Assembly: GCF_018919205.1 (NCBI RefSeq)
Contig: NZ_JAHLQN010000001.1
Span: 868,001-932,000 of the forward strand
DNA length: 64,000 nucleotides
DNA from: Dysosmobacter acutus
Lineage (GTDB): Bacteria; Bacillota; Clostridia; Oscillospirales; Oscillospiraceae
Reading direction: 5' to 3'
Numbering within the stretch: position 1 is the first letter of the stretch; every line of letters starts with the position of its first letter. Below the pieces are notes generated by a model that saw only the letters and a program-made list of their open reading frames with translations, did not search any database and was not told where the DNA came from. A program made the position numbers and the translations under genes. Below, piece after piece: positions 24,717 through 32,383 of the stretch.

Positions 24717-25845
24717 GGCCATAGGTTTTATTGTTAACCCAATCGCAGGCATGGGCGGCAAGGTGGCGCTGAAGGGTACGGACGGAAGCGAGGTTCTTTC
24801 CCGCGCAATCGCACTCGGAGCTGTTCCCGAGGCAGAGCAAAAGGCAAAGAAAGCGCTCCAAGAGCTCTGTGATTTACCGGAAAAGCCAGTTATTTTGACA
24901 GCATCCGGTGCTATGGGTGAAAATATCTGCAAGGAACTTCAGCTTCGCCATTTGGTAGTGGAGAGATGCGGTGCTGTTACAACAGAGCAAGACACGATAT
25001 CTGCCGCAAGGCAAATACAGCTTTCTGGAGCGGAGCTGCTGATTTTTGCTGGCGGTGATGGTACGGCAAGAAATGTTTGTGCGGCTATAGGAGAAAGCAT
25101 GCCTGTCATTGGCATTCCGGCGGGTGTGAAAATACAATCTGCAGTGTTTGCACTTTCGCCTGCCCATGCCGGGCGTTTGGCTGCGAACATTATAAGTGGC
25201 CACCCTTATCAGCTTCGGCCTCAAGAGGTCATCGACCTGAATGAGGATGCCTATCGCAGTGGCAAAGTTTCTTCGACGCTATATGGATATATGAGCATTC
25301 CTGTGATCAATGGTTACTTGCAGAACATGAAGCAGAGTGGTTTTTCGACTGACCGTGAGCAGCTGAATGACATTGCGGAGTTCCTTGTCAGACATATGGA
25401 ACGCGAATACGTCTACGCGATTGGCTCTGGATCGACAGCAAAGTGCATCATGCGCCAGCTAAAGCTTCCCTATGAACTGCTGGGAATTGACCTCATACAG
25501 GATCATCGCCTAATTGCCAACGATGTTACAGAGGAGCAACTTTTTAAAATTGCATCTGCTGGGAAACTGCGCATTATTGTTTCACCTATCGGGGGACAAG
25601 GCTTCTTGTTTGGACGAGGGAACCATCAGTTCAGTGAAAGGGTGCTTGAGAAAGTGGGGAGAGACGGCATCTCCGTTATGGCCACTGCCCAGAAACTAAT
25701 TTCCATTAGTGGGGGACAGCTGCGCATTGACTGCGGAGAGGAAGAGGTTAACCGTCAGCTCAGCGGCTACTATCAGGTTATTGCCGGTTACGGCTACCAC
25801 ATAGTAATGCCGTGCAATCGGGAGATGATCTCTACCGCCCAATAG
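24709..25845 (+). CDS. ATP-NAD kinase family (AcoX-like) protein
   Basis: 378 aa. The N-terminus GFIVNPIAGMGGKVALKGTDG and the central LLIFAGGDGTARNVCAAIG (near 113-131) are hallmarks of the NAD-kinase/diacylglycerol-kinase superfamily, here the long AcoX-type branch. The C-terminal domain includes AIGSGSTAKCIMRQL and SPIGGQGFLFGRGNHQ. The proposed start is a TTG at 24709, overlapping the gcvPB stop, with AAGGAAG upstream. Genes of this branch often sit beside acetoin or glycine-decarboxylase genes; the true substrate is unsettled. Confidence 0.85.
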   Translation: MRKAIGFIVNPIAGMGGKVALKGTDGSEVLSRAIALGAVPEAEQKAKKALQELCDLPEKPVILTASGAMGENICKELQLRHLVVERCGAVTTEQDTISAARQIQLSGAELLIFAGGDGTARNVCAAIGESMPVIGIPAGVKIQSAVFALSPAHAGRLAANIISGHPYQLRPQEVIDLNEDAYRSGKVSSTLYGYMSIPVINGYLQNMKQSGFSTDREQLNDIAEFLVRHMEREYVYAIGSGSTAKCIMRQLKLPYELLGIDLIQDHRLIANDVTEEQLFKIASAGKLRIIVSPIGGQGFLFGRGNHQFSERVLEKVGRDGISVMATAQKLISISGGQLRIDCGEEEVNRQLSGYYQVIAGYGYHIVMPCNREMISTAQ

Positions 25846-25871
25846 CTCCTTGCTATATGGATGCACTACAT

Positions 25872-25908
25872 AAAAACTCTCGCAGGTAAAATACCTGCGA
25901 GAGTTTTT
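25872..25908 (+). terminator. Bidirectional terminator closing the island operon and the FadR-type gene
   Basis: A near-perfect stem (AAAAACTCTCGCAGGTA paired with TACCTGCGAGAGTTTTT) with A and T tracts on both sides. It lies between two convergent genes and can serve both. Confidence 0.92.
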
Positions 25909-25913
25909 AGTGT

Positions 25914-26666
25914 TTATTGATTGTCAAGCAACCCGCTGAATTTGAACTGCACCGGTTTTTCCTGTAAATGGAGGTAAACACTGGAAAGGTGCTCCTCCAT
26001 GTGCCGTTTTGCAGCGACGGCATCATGCTTTTCCATGGCATTATAGATGTCGTGGTGAAACTGCAGCGATTTTTGGCGCTCCTCAAGCGACATCCTGGAA
26101 AGACGCTCTTGCATTTGACTGTGGATCATGAAACTCATTGTCTGCATTAACTTCAAACTGAGCATGCTGTGCGCACAGATGACGATCTGCATATGGAAGT
26201 CGTAATCGGATTTTTCAAAGGTGATATAATCCGCCTCTTTCTTGGACTCCATTTCGTCAAGAATGGACTTTAGGCGTTTCAGGTCTTCCGGTGTTGCATC
26301 CGTGGCGGCAACAGAGACCATCTCGATCTGAATAGCGCGGCGCATATGGAAAATCTCGATGTTTGTTGTCTGGTCAAACATCAGAATGTAGCTGAGGGAC
26401 AGATAGTAACTGGAGTCATCAGGAGAATTTACGCTGATGCCCTTGCGAGGGCTGACGGAGATAATACCAAGGAATTCCAACACACGCAATGCCTCCCGCA
26501 ATGTGGGGCGGCTGACTCCAAGCTTCTCCATCAGATCTTTTTCAGTATAGAGGTATTCGCCGTATTTCAGTTCCCCGGAGGCGACAAGACTGACAATCTT
26601 CTCCACAATGACCCGATAGGCCTTCAAGGGTTTTATCGGGTGAATCGCTTTATTTAAGGTTTCCAT
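25914..26666 (-). CDS. FadR/GntR family transcriptional regulator (FCD domain)
   Basis: 250 aa. Residues 10-75 are a GntR winged helix (AYRVIVEKIVSLVASGELKYG, TEKDLMEKLGVSRPTLREALRVLEFLGII). Residues 95-235 form a helical FCD effector domain with metal-ligand type residues (FEKSDYDFHMQIV, ICAHSMLSLKL, FHHDIYNAMEKHD). ATG 26666 is 8 nt from AAGGAG. It converges on the catabolic island and is the likely regulator of it, responding to the hydroxy acid or a product. Its own promoter overlaps an inverted repeat. Confidence 0.9.
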   Translation of the reverse strand: METLNKAIHPIKPLKAYRVIVEKIVSLVASGELKYGEYLYTEKDLMEKLGVSRPTLREALRVLEFLGIISVSPRKGISVNSPDDSSYYLSLSYILMFDQTTNIEIFHMRRAIQIEMVSVAATDATPEDLKRLKSILDEMESKKEADYITFEKSDYDFHMQIVICAHSMLSLKLMQTMSFMIHSQMQERLSRMSLEERQKSLQFHHDIYNAMEKHDAVAAKRHMEEHLSSVYLHLQEKPVQFKFSGLLDNQ

Positions 26667-26711
26667 ACGCACTTTCTCCTTATTGACATCTGCAACGAAG
26701 CAGTTTTGTAA

Positions 26712-26775
26712 AATGGATAAATTTCATTAAGAATATCATATAACTAATTATCCATTGGAAATGCTGTTTTGTCAA
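26712..26775 (-). promoter_or_regulatory. Promoter and candidate operator of the FadR-type gene
   Basis: On the minus strand: -35 TTGACA (26770-26775), a 17-nt spacer and -10 GATAAT (26747-26752). A perfect 9-bp inverted repeat, AATGGATAA (26712-26720) and TTATCCATT (26748-26756), has one arm covering the -10, which suggests autoregulation by looping or by binding of the arms. Confidence 0.65.
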
Positions 26776-26917
26776 TACACGATTGCTGTAATACATACAG
26801 AAAAGGACTCTTAATGTTGCGGGGTGGCATTATATCCTGGTATTATTAAGGCAATTGGAGCAGATACAAATCCGAGTACATAAAATGTAAGATTTTTGTA
26901 GCATTTTCAGAAGGATT

Positions 26918-26981
26918 GATTTTGAATTTTGAATTTTGAATTTTGATTTTCACTTGACTTATCCAGGATTTCCGGTATAAT
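26918..26981 (+). promoter_or_regulatory. rpsF operon promoter with upstream TTTTGAA repeats
   Basis: -35 TTGACT (26954-26959), a 16-nt spacer and -10 TATAAT (26976-26981), a strong vegetative promoter. Directly upstream lie tandem 7-nt repeats of TTTTGAA (about 26918-26950), A/T-rich and phased near 10 nt from the -35, which could act as an UP element. Confidence 0.8.
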
Positions 26982-27013
26982 AATATAGCTTGCAAACTTG
27001 CAGGTAATCCTTG

Positions 27014-27037
27014 CTCTCACTTTGGGTGAGGGCCAAA
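27014..27037 (+). promoter_or_regulatory. Leader with two mutually exclusive hairpins before rpsF
   Basis: CTCTCAC (27014-27020) can pair with GTGAGGG (27026-27032). Alternatively its loop TTTGG (27021-27025) can pair with CCAAA (27033-27037). Both cannot form together. It sits just before the AAAAGGAGGTG ribosome-binding site. rpsF leaders in bacteria are known to bind S6:S18; I could not confirm that motif here. Confidence 0.4.
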
Positions 27038-27061
27038 TGTCCAAAAGGAGGTGCAACCAAC

Positions 27062-27358
27062 ATGGCAAAAGTTTCCGGCAACTATGAGGTCGTCTACATC
27101 ATCGACCCTACGCTGAGCGAGGAGCAGACCGCCGCCCTGGTGGCGAAGTTCAAGACCCTGGCTGAGCAGAACGCCAGCGCTGTTGAGGTTGAGGAGTGGG
27201 GTAAGCGCAAGCTGGCCTACGAGATCAGCTTCAAGTCTGAGGGCTATTACGTCCTGATGAGCTTCACCAGCGCTCCCGCTTTCCCCAAAGAGCTGGATCG
27301 TGTCCTCGGCATTACCGACGGCATTATGCGTTCCCTGATCGTCTCCAAAGGCGAGTAA
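27062..27358 (+). CDS. rpsF: 30S ribosomal protein S6
   Basis: 98 aa with the S6 ferredoxin-like fold signatures YEVVYIIDPTLSEEQ, EEWGKRKLAYEISFKSEGYYVLMSF and ELDRVLGITDGIMRSLIV. It binds S18 and the central domain of 16S rRNA. A very strong AAAAGGAGGTG precedes ATG 27062. First gene of the conserved rpsF-ssb-rpsR operon. Confidence 0.97.
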   Translation: MAKVSGNYEVVYIIDPTLSEEQTAALVAKFKTLAEQNASAVEVEEWGKRKLAYEISFKSEGYYVLMSFTSAPAFPKELDRVLGITDGIMRSLIVSKGE

Positions 27359-27370
27359 GGAGGACAAGTT

Positions 27371-27829
27371 ATGCTGAACCGCATTATTTTGATGGGCCGT
27401 CTGGTGGCAGACCCGGAGCTGCGCAGGACGCAGAGCGGAACGCCCGTCACATCCTTACGCATCGCTGTGGATCGTGATTTCAAGAACCAGAGCGGCGAAA
27501 AGGAAACCGATTTCATCGACGTCGTAGCCTGGCGCGCGACCGCCGAATTTGTGGCAAAGTACTTCGCCAAGGGCCGCATGGCCGTGGTGGAGGGCCGCCT
27601 CCAGATCCGTCCTTGGACGGACAAGGAGGGCAACAAGCGTACCAGCGCCGAGGTGGTGGCCGACAACGTGTACTTCGGCGACTCCAAGCGGGACGGCGGC
27701 GGAGATTCCTTTGCCGCGCCCAACTACGGCGCGCCTGCCGGCGGCGGATACCGCTCCGCCCCTTCCCCGGTGGATGCCCATTCCGATTTTGCTGAGATCG
27801 GCGAGGAGGACGGCGAGCTGCCGTTCTGA
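27371..27829 (+). CDS. ssb: Single-stranded DNA-binding protein
   Basis: 152 aa. The OB fold occupies residues 1-105 (MLNRIILMGRLVADPELRRT, DFIDVVAWRATAEFVAKYFAKGRMAVVEGRLQ). A Gly/Ala/Tyr-rich disordered linker follows, then the acidic C-terminal tip ending DGELPF, which recruits repair and replication partners. It lies between rpsF and rpsR as in most Firmicutes. Confidence 0.97.
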   Translation: MLNRIILMGRLVADPELRRTQSGTPVTSLRIAVDRDFKNQSGEKETDFIDVVAWRATAEFVAKYFAKGRMAVVEGRLQIRPWTDKEGNKRTSAEVVADNVYFGDSKRDGGGDSFAAPNYGAPAGGGYRSAPSPVDAHSDFAEIGEEDGELPF

Positions 27830-27872
27830 TCCAATGCTCTTTGAGCGAACATCATAAAAGGAGGAACTTTCC

Positions 27873-28124
27873 ATGGCTATGGAACGCGAGAACAGACCCG
27901 CTCGTCCCATGAACCGCAAGCGCAGAAAGGTTTGCCAGTTCTGTGTGGACAAGTGCGAGTCCATTGACTATAAAGACGTGGCCAAGCTGCGCCGCTATGT
28001 CTCCGAGCGCGCCAAGATTCTGCCCCGCAGAACCACCGGCACCTGCGCAATGCATCAGCGCCAGCTGACCGAGGCCATCAAGCGCGCCCGGCAGATCGCC
28101 CTGCTGCCTTTCGTCACCGACTGA
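27873..28124 (+). CDS. rpsR: 30S ribosomal protein S18
   Basis: 83 aa: [20 protein letters not shown], then [42 protein letters not shown]. The CxxC...C pattern near the N-terminus indicates the zinc-binding (C+) form. Last gene of the operon, followed by a terminator. Confidence 0.97.
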   Translation: MAMERENRPARPMNRKRRKVCQFCVDKCESIDYKDVAKLRRYVSERAKILPRRTTGTCAMHQRQLTEAIKRARQIALLPFVTD

Positions 28125-28133
28125 TCTGTCTTG

Positions 28134-28168
28134 AAAACAGCCGCCCGTTTTGGGGCGGCTGTTTTTTT
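28134..28168 (+). terminator. Terminator of the rpsF-ssb-rpsR operon
   Basis: AAAACAGCCGCCC pairs with GGGCGGCTGTTTT, followed by further Ts. The stem is 13 bp with a loop of about 6 nt. Confidence 0.93.
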
Positions 28169-28186
28169 GCAATCAGCCTCATTTAT

Positions 28187-28220
28187 AAGCGCCTGCGCCC
28201 AACTTGGGACGCAGGCGCTT
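28187..28220 (-). terminator. Inverted repeat, probable terminator of the pyruvyl transferase fusion gene
   Basis: AAGCGCCTGCG pairs with CGCAGGCGCTT, with an inner CCCAA/TTGGG extension. It sits about 65 nt beyond the stop of the leftward gene. The U tract is poor (TTATAAA), so efficiency is uncertain. Confidence 0.55.
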
Positions 28221-28283
28221 TCAACTTGTTTTCACCGCCGGCGCGGCGGCGCGGTCAGGCGTGTCCGGGAAAGCGTATGCCCT

Positions 28284-30581
28284 TTACCCCTTCAGCTTTT
28301 TGCGAATCTTGGCCTTCACCTCCGGGGAAAGGGCTTTGGCGGCGATCAGATAGGGCAGGCCCGGCAGCTTCAGATACTGCCTGCGGACCAGGTCAAAGGG
28401 CTCCACCGCATAGGCTGCAAAGAAGGCGGCGCGGTCTGGAACCAGGGCGGTGGGCGACGCCAGCCGGGGGTTTCCGGAGATGGCCCGCTCAATGGGGAAG
28501 GGCACCCGGGCGATGGGCAGCTGATCGAATACATGGCTGCCCTGCGGAGTGTTTACAAGCAGCAGGGAAACGCCCTTATGCTGCTCTTCCGGCAGCTCGT
28601 CATCCCGCAGCCCCCAGAAATCGCCCAGAGTGAAGTCGCCGGGACGGTTCATGGAGGCATAGGTGCAGCGGTAGCAGGAGGGCCGCAGGAACAGCGCCCG
28701 GCCAAAGGCCCGGCCGTATTCCGTCTGGGTCAGCGGGCGGGAGCTGACCGTGCCCCCTTCAAAGAGCGTGGTCAGATGGCTGCCCTTCCAGCCGCTGACC
28801 TTGTTGCGAAAGCGCACGTTCTGGATTTTTCGGCCGGTCTCACGCTGTATGGAATCCACCATGTCCTCCCACACGCCGGGAGAAGGTACGCCGTGGCACA
28901 CCAGGTCACAGCTGAGCAGGTTCTCCGGCCGGTACCCAAGATAGCGGTACAGCCCGTCCACCTGGCAGGGCGTTCCGGAGAAGAGCACCTTTCTGCCGCT
29001 TTCCACAAGCTTCCTGATCTGACGGTAGGTGTCGCCGATATCACTCTGCACATATTTGGCTCCCCGCAGGTGGCGCAGCTCCTCCTTGGACCAGCAGGCG
29101 ATGTGGCGCAGGTGCATTTTAGCGTCCAGCGCCGCGCCAAACACCACGCCGCCGTCCTCGAACACATAGTCCGCCAGCAGGGAAAACACACCTCCGGAGG
29201 TGGAGTCCCGACGCACGTTCTCATCCCGGTTCCAGGCGGCGAAGGCCACCGGCAGGTGCTCCCGCTGCTCCCTCTTGTTCAGCGCGGGGCAGATCACGGT
29301 GCAGTGGCCGCACTCCACACAGAGGTCGTGGTCCACCTCCGGATAGAGGAAGCCCTCCTTGTCCCGGACCATAGAGATGGCGTTTTTGGGACATCCGCTG
29401 TAGCAGGCGGCGCATCCGGTGCACTCCTCCCGCTTGGCCAGGACGGGCAGGGGACGGTTGATCTCCTCCTGATCGTCAAAAACCTGGCCCCGCAGCGCGC
29501 AGCCCAGGTACTTGAGGGAGCGGCAGCGCTGGGCCTTCAGACGCTGGCCCACGGCGGCGTAGTCGATCTCCTCTGTGAGCTCCGCCGTGTCTCCCCGGCC
29601 CACCACGCGCCTTGTGAGGCCCAGGGTGGTCAGCAGGTTGAAGGTGCGGGACTGCTCAGGGTGGGCCATTTCCATGGGCGCCACCGTGGTGAAGAAAGGC
29701 TTTTCAAACTGCACGGAAAACACCGTGCCGTGGAAGGAATTGGTGCAGACATAGGCGGCGTTTTGGAAGAGGCTCAGAAATTCCGCCGGTCCTGCGTCCA
29801 ACACGCATCGGGCTCTGGGGTGCACCTTGCGGCGGATGCCGCACAGCTGCACAATGGGCAGTCCCGTGGCCTCGGCCAGCTTGGCTACATACGGCGTCAG
29901 GGCGCCGGGACTGCTGATACAGTAGCACAGGATATATCCGCCGGTGGGTCCGGGCTGGGCCGCCATGGCGGCCCACTCCTCTTTTTGCAGCAGCAGCGTG
30001 GGATCCAGCACAACCGGCACATCCCGGCCCGCAATCTCCTTTACGATCTGCTGTCCGGCCCGCTCCCGGACGCCGATGGCCTCATAGTCCTCCAGATACC
30101 CCTTCAGCTCTTCCTCCATGTCGGAGGGAATCTGGGAGATGCCGAAGGAGGGTGCGTAGGCGATTTTGCGCCCCTGGGTAAATGCCGCGAAAAACACGGG
30201 GTCAAAGCGGCCGTCTGGAAAAATCCTGGGGTTCCAGATCTGGTCGCTGCCGGAGAGATAGACATCGTAGGGCAGATCCGCCTTCTGAAGCTCCTCAAAG
30301 CTCATGTAGCGATGCTTTGAAATGGGCAGGTGCTCTGCCGAGAACCGCTCAAACCGGTCGTAGCGGGCCTTCAGCGCGCCATAGTGCAGCGCCGTATGGG
30401 CGTCCGAGGCAGCGGCGGCGACGGAGCGCGCGCCGCGAAACAGGTCGTTGCTCTGGTTTACGTAGTAATCGATGATCTCACATTCACTGCCCAGGGCTTT
30501 CACCGCCCGGGCCGTGGCGCAGGCCTGAAGAAAAGCGCCGTAATGATGAATGTGATAAAAGGTGACCAATCCGGTTTTCAA
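28284..30581 (-). CDS. Polysaccharide pyruvyl transferase fused to F420 hydrogenase/dehydrogenase beta-type domain
   Basis: 765 aa, two enzymes in one chain. Residues 1-320 are a CsaB/WcaK-like pyruvyl transferase (GLVTFYHIHHYGAFLQACATARAVK, YLSGSDQIWNP, ICTNSFHGT-type CTNSFHGTVFS). Residues 380-432 hold two [4Fe-4S] motifs, CTGCAACYSGCP and CVECGHCTVICP. Residues 440-750 are FrhB-like (STSGGVFSLLADYVFEDGGVVFG, SGTPCQVDGLYRYLG, CDLVCHGVPSPGVWEDM, GDFTLGDFWGL). Separate genes of these two families are common neighbours in glycan clusters. No other glycan genes lie here. It could modify a surface polysaccharide with a redox step. Confidence 0.88.
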   Translation of the reverse strand: MKTGLVTFYHIHHYGAFLQACATARAVKALGSECEIIDYYVNQSNDLFRGARSVAAAASDAHTALHYGALKARYDRFERFSAEHLPISKHRYMSFEELQKADLPYDVYLSGSDQIWNPRIFPDGRFDPVFFAAFTQGRKIAYAPSFGISQIPSDMEEELKGYLEDYEAIGVRERAGQQIVKEIAGRDVPVVLDPTLLLQKEEWAAMAAQPGPTGGYILCYCISSPGALTPYVAKLAEATGLPIVQLCGIRRKVHPRARCVLDAGPAEFLSLFQNAAYVCTNSFHGTVFSVQFEKPFFTTVAPMEMAHPEQSRTFNLLTTLGLTRRVVGRGDTAELTEEIDYAAVGQRLKAQRCRSLKYLGCALRGQVFDDQEEINRPLPVLAKREECTGCAACYSGCPKNAISMVRDKEGFLYPEVDHDLCVECGHCTVICPALNKREQREHLPVAFAAWNRDENVRRDSTSGGVFSLLADYVFEDGGVVFGAALDAKMHLRHIACWSKEELRHLRGAKYVQSDIGDTYRQIRKLVESGRKVLFSGTPCQVDGLYRYLGYRPENLLSCDLVCHGVPSPGVWEDMVDSIQRETGRKIQNVRFRNKVSGWKGSHLTTLFEGGTVSSRPLTQTEYGRAFGRALFLRPSCYRCTYASMNRPGDFTLGDFWGLRDDELPEEQHKGVSLLLVNTPQGSHVFDQLPIARVPFPIERAISGNPRLASPTALVPDRAAFFAAYAVEPFDLVRRQYLKLPGLPYLIAAKALSPEVKAKIRKKLKG

Positions 30582-30644
30582 AGCATTCTCCCCTTCCCAT
30601 GCCGGCTTGCGGCATGTGCTGTCATCCCGCGCATGCGGCCGGGC

Positions 30645-31121
30645 TCAGATCATTTTGAGATCGTCGTCCGCCACCCATTCCTCCACGGGAACCACTTCAA
30701 AGTCCTCCTTGGTATTGCGGATCACCACCCGCTCCAACCCGGAGTTGATGACCAGACGGCGGCACATGGGGCAGGAGGTGGCGTCGCTGAGCAGCTCGCC
30801 GGTGCGGCCGTCCCGGCCCACCAGATAGAGCGTACCGCCCACCATGTCCCTGCGGGCGGCGGAGACGATGGCATTGGCCTCGGCATGCACACTGCGGCAA
30901 AGCTCGTACCGCTCCCCACGGGGCACCTGCATGGCCTCCCGGGCACAGTATCCCATATCCACGCAGTTCTTGCGCCCCCGGGGGGCGCCGTTGTAGCCGG
31001 TGGAGATGATCTCATCGTTTTTCACAATGATGGCGCCGTAGCGCCGGCGCAGACAGGTGGAGCGCTCCAACACAGTCTGGGCGATGTCCAGATAGTAGTT
31101 CTCCTTACTGATGCGAGACAT
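30645..31121 (-). CDS. dCMP deaminase (cytidine/deoxycytidylate deaminase family)
   Basis: 158 aa. Zinc deaminase with the HAE motif in SVHAEANAIVSAAR (His and catalytic Glu near 80) and the second zinc motif SCPMCRRLVINSGL (near 117). The long insertion after RRRYGAIIVKNDEIISTGYNGAPRG matches dCMP deaminases, including ComEB, which make dUMP for thymidylate synthesis. ATG 31121 is 5 nt from GGAGGG. It stands alone between the glycan fusion gene and the CHR transporters. Confidence 0.88.
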   Translation of the reverse strand: MSRISKENYYLDIAQTVLERSTCLRRRYGAIIVKNDEIISTGYNGAPRGRKNCVDMGYCAREAMQVPRGERYELCRSVHAEANAIVSAARRDMVGGTLYLVGRDGRTGELLSDATSCPMCRRLVINSGLERVVIRNTKEDFEVVPVEEWVADDDLKMI

Positions 31122-31188
31122 GTCAACCCTCCGTTTGCTGTTGAATTTTGTAACTTTTATCATACCACAGGGAGGAGGCGGATGCAAT

Positions 31189-31220
31189 AAAAAGCGCCGT
31201 GCTTGATGCGGCGCTTTTTT
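31189..31220 (-). terminator. Terminator of the maturase-CHR transporter operon
   Basis: AAAAAGCGCCG pairs with CGGCGCTTTTT across a 9-nt loop, with T tracts on both strands. It lies just after the leftward CHR gene stop. Confidence 0.88.
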
Positions 31221-31243
31221 CCTTGAGAGGCGATCTGTCCCGC

Positions 31244-31810
31244 TTAAGCCGGAAACAGGGTGTAGAGGATTCCACCTACCACGCCGGAGCACAGCATCAA
31301 GAGAATGGGGCTCACCTTCCACTTGCGCAGGAGCAAAAATGCCACGGCAAACATTCCCACCGCGATCCAGTTGACTGAGCCCAGGCCGCAAAAACCGCCT
31401 TCCCCGCAGATCGCCATCAAAAAGATGGATACGCCCGCCGAGCCGATCAGCGCCACGATGGCGGGGCGCAGCCCGCTCAGAGCGCCCTGCATCAGACTCA
31501 GACTCTTATAGCGCACATACAGCCGGGCCAGAATCAGCACAATGGCGCAGGAGGGCAGAATGCAGCCTACGGTGGCCACAATCGCCCCGGGCAGCCCGGC
31601 CACCCGGATGCCCACAAAGGTGGCGGCATTGACGGCGATGGGCCCCGGAGTCATCTCCGCGATGGTGACAAGGTCTGCAAACTGGGAAAGGGTGAGCCAT
31701 CCGTGGATATCCACCATCTGGGTCTGAATCAGGGGCAGAGCGGCCATTCCGCCGCCAAAGCTGAACAGGCCCACCTGAAAAAAGCTGAGGAAGAGTTTCC
31801 AAAATACCAT
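31244..31810 (-). CDS. CHR family (chromate/sulfate-type) transporter, half 2
   Basis: 188 aa, a single CHR domain of about six helices: FFQVGLFSFGGGMAALPLIQTQMVD, LSQFADLVTIAEMTPGPIAVNAATFVGIRVAGLPGA. CHR proteins are named for chromate efflux but move chromate or sulfate-like oxyanions. Here the transporter is split into two short genes that would form a heterodimer. It lies 3 nt after its partner. Placement after a sulfatase maturase suggests sulfate rather than chromate. Confidence 0.88.
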   Translation of the reverse strand: MVFWKLFLSFFQVGLFSFGGGMAALPLIQTQMVDIHGWLTLSQFADLVTIAEMTPGPIAVNAATFVGIRVAGLPGAIVATVGCILPSCAIVLILARLYVRYKSLSLMQGALSGLRPAIVALIGSAGVSIFLMAICGEGGFCGLGSVNWIAVGMFAVAFLLLRKWKVSPILLMLCSGVVGGILYTLFPA

Positions 31811-31813
31811 GGC

Positions 31814-32383
31814 TTATGCCCTCCTTTCCCGCCGCATGGCCAGATATCCACGGCCGATGCCCACCGCGCCGCAGATCAGGATGATCACCACCACATTGAC
31901 CCCGCCGAAATACACGGCCGCAAACGAGGCAGCCATCAAAAAGACGGACAGAACGCTCCTCTCCCGCAGTACGTTTCCAGCCAGGGTGAAGATGGTGTCC
32001 GCGATGACGGCGGCAATGCCGGCCTGCATGCCCCGCAGAACCGCCTGTACCACGGCGTTTTCCGAAAAAGCCTGATAGGCCGCGGAGATGACGGACAGCG
32101 TCACCAGCGGCGGAAGGATGGTCCCCAGAATAGAGACCAGCGCGCCGATTCCGCCGCCCAACTGATAGCCCAAGATCATGGAGGCGTTGACCGCCACCGG
32201 GCCGGGCGCCGACTGGGCGATGGCCACCAGGTTCAGCATTTCATCCTCCTCCAGCCACTTGAGCTCATCCACGTATTTCTTCTTCATCAGCGAGACGATC
32301 ACATAGCCTCCTCCAAAGGTGAAGGCGCTCAGGCTCAACGCGTTGAGAAACAGCTTCCAATAAAGTTTTCTTCCCCTGGTCAT
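31814..32383 (-). CDS. CHR family (chromate/sulfate-type) transporter, half 1
   Basis: 189 aa, the second single-CHR-domain partner: LFLNALSLSAFTFGGGYVIVSLMKKKYVDELKWLEEDEMLNLVAIAQSAPGPVAVNASMILGYQLGG. The conserved FGGGY and APGPVAVN motifs are present. Its ATG overlaps the TGA of the sulfatase maturase gene (ATGA), so the two are translationally coupled, a strong contextual link between CHR transport and sulfate-ester metabolism. Confidence 0.88.
   Translation of the reverse strand: MTRGRKLYWKLFLNALSLSAFTFGGGYVIVSLMKKKYVDELKWLEEDEMLNLVAIAQSAPGPVAVNASMILGYQLGGGIGALVSILGTILPPLVTLSVISAAYQAFSENAVVQAVLRGMQAGIAAVIADTIFTLAGNVLRERSVLSVFLMAASFAAVYFGGVNVVVIILICGAVGIGRGYLAMRRERRA

Noticed and set aside
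27014..27037. H-type pseudoknot formed by the two alternative rpsF leader pairings
   Set aside because: All connecting loops would have zero length, which is sterically implausible; alternative hairpins are the better reading.
28131..30320. Long plus-strand open frame opposite the pyruvyl transferase fusion
   Set aside because: Its translation is rich in His, Gly, Gln and Val with no domain signatures, as expected for the antisense of a GC-rich gene; the minus-strand protein has clear motifs.
31244..32383. Simple chromate-resistance operon
   Set aside because: Translational coupling to a sulfatase maturase and the absence of a chromate regulator or reductase make oxyanion transport linked to sulfate more likely.
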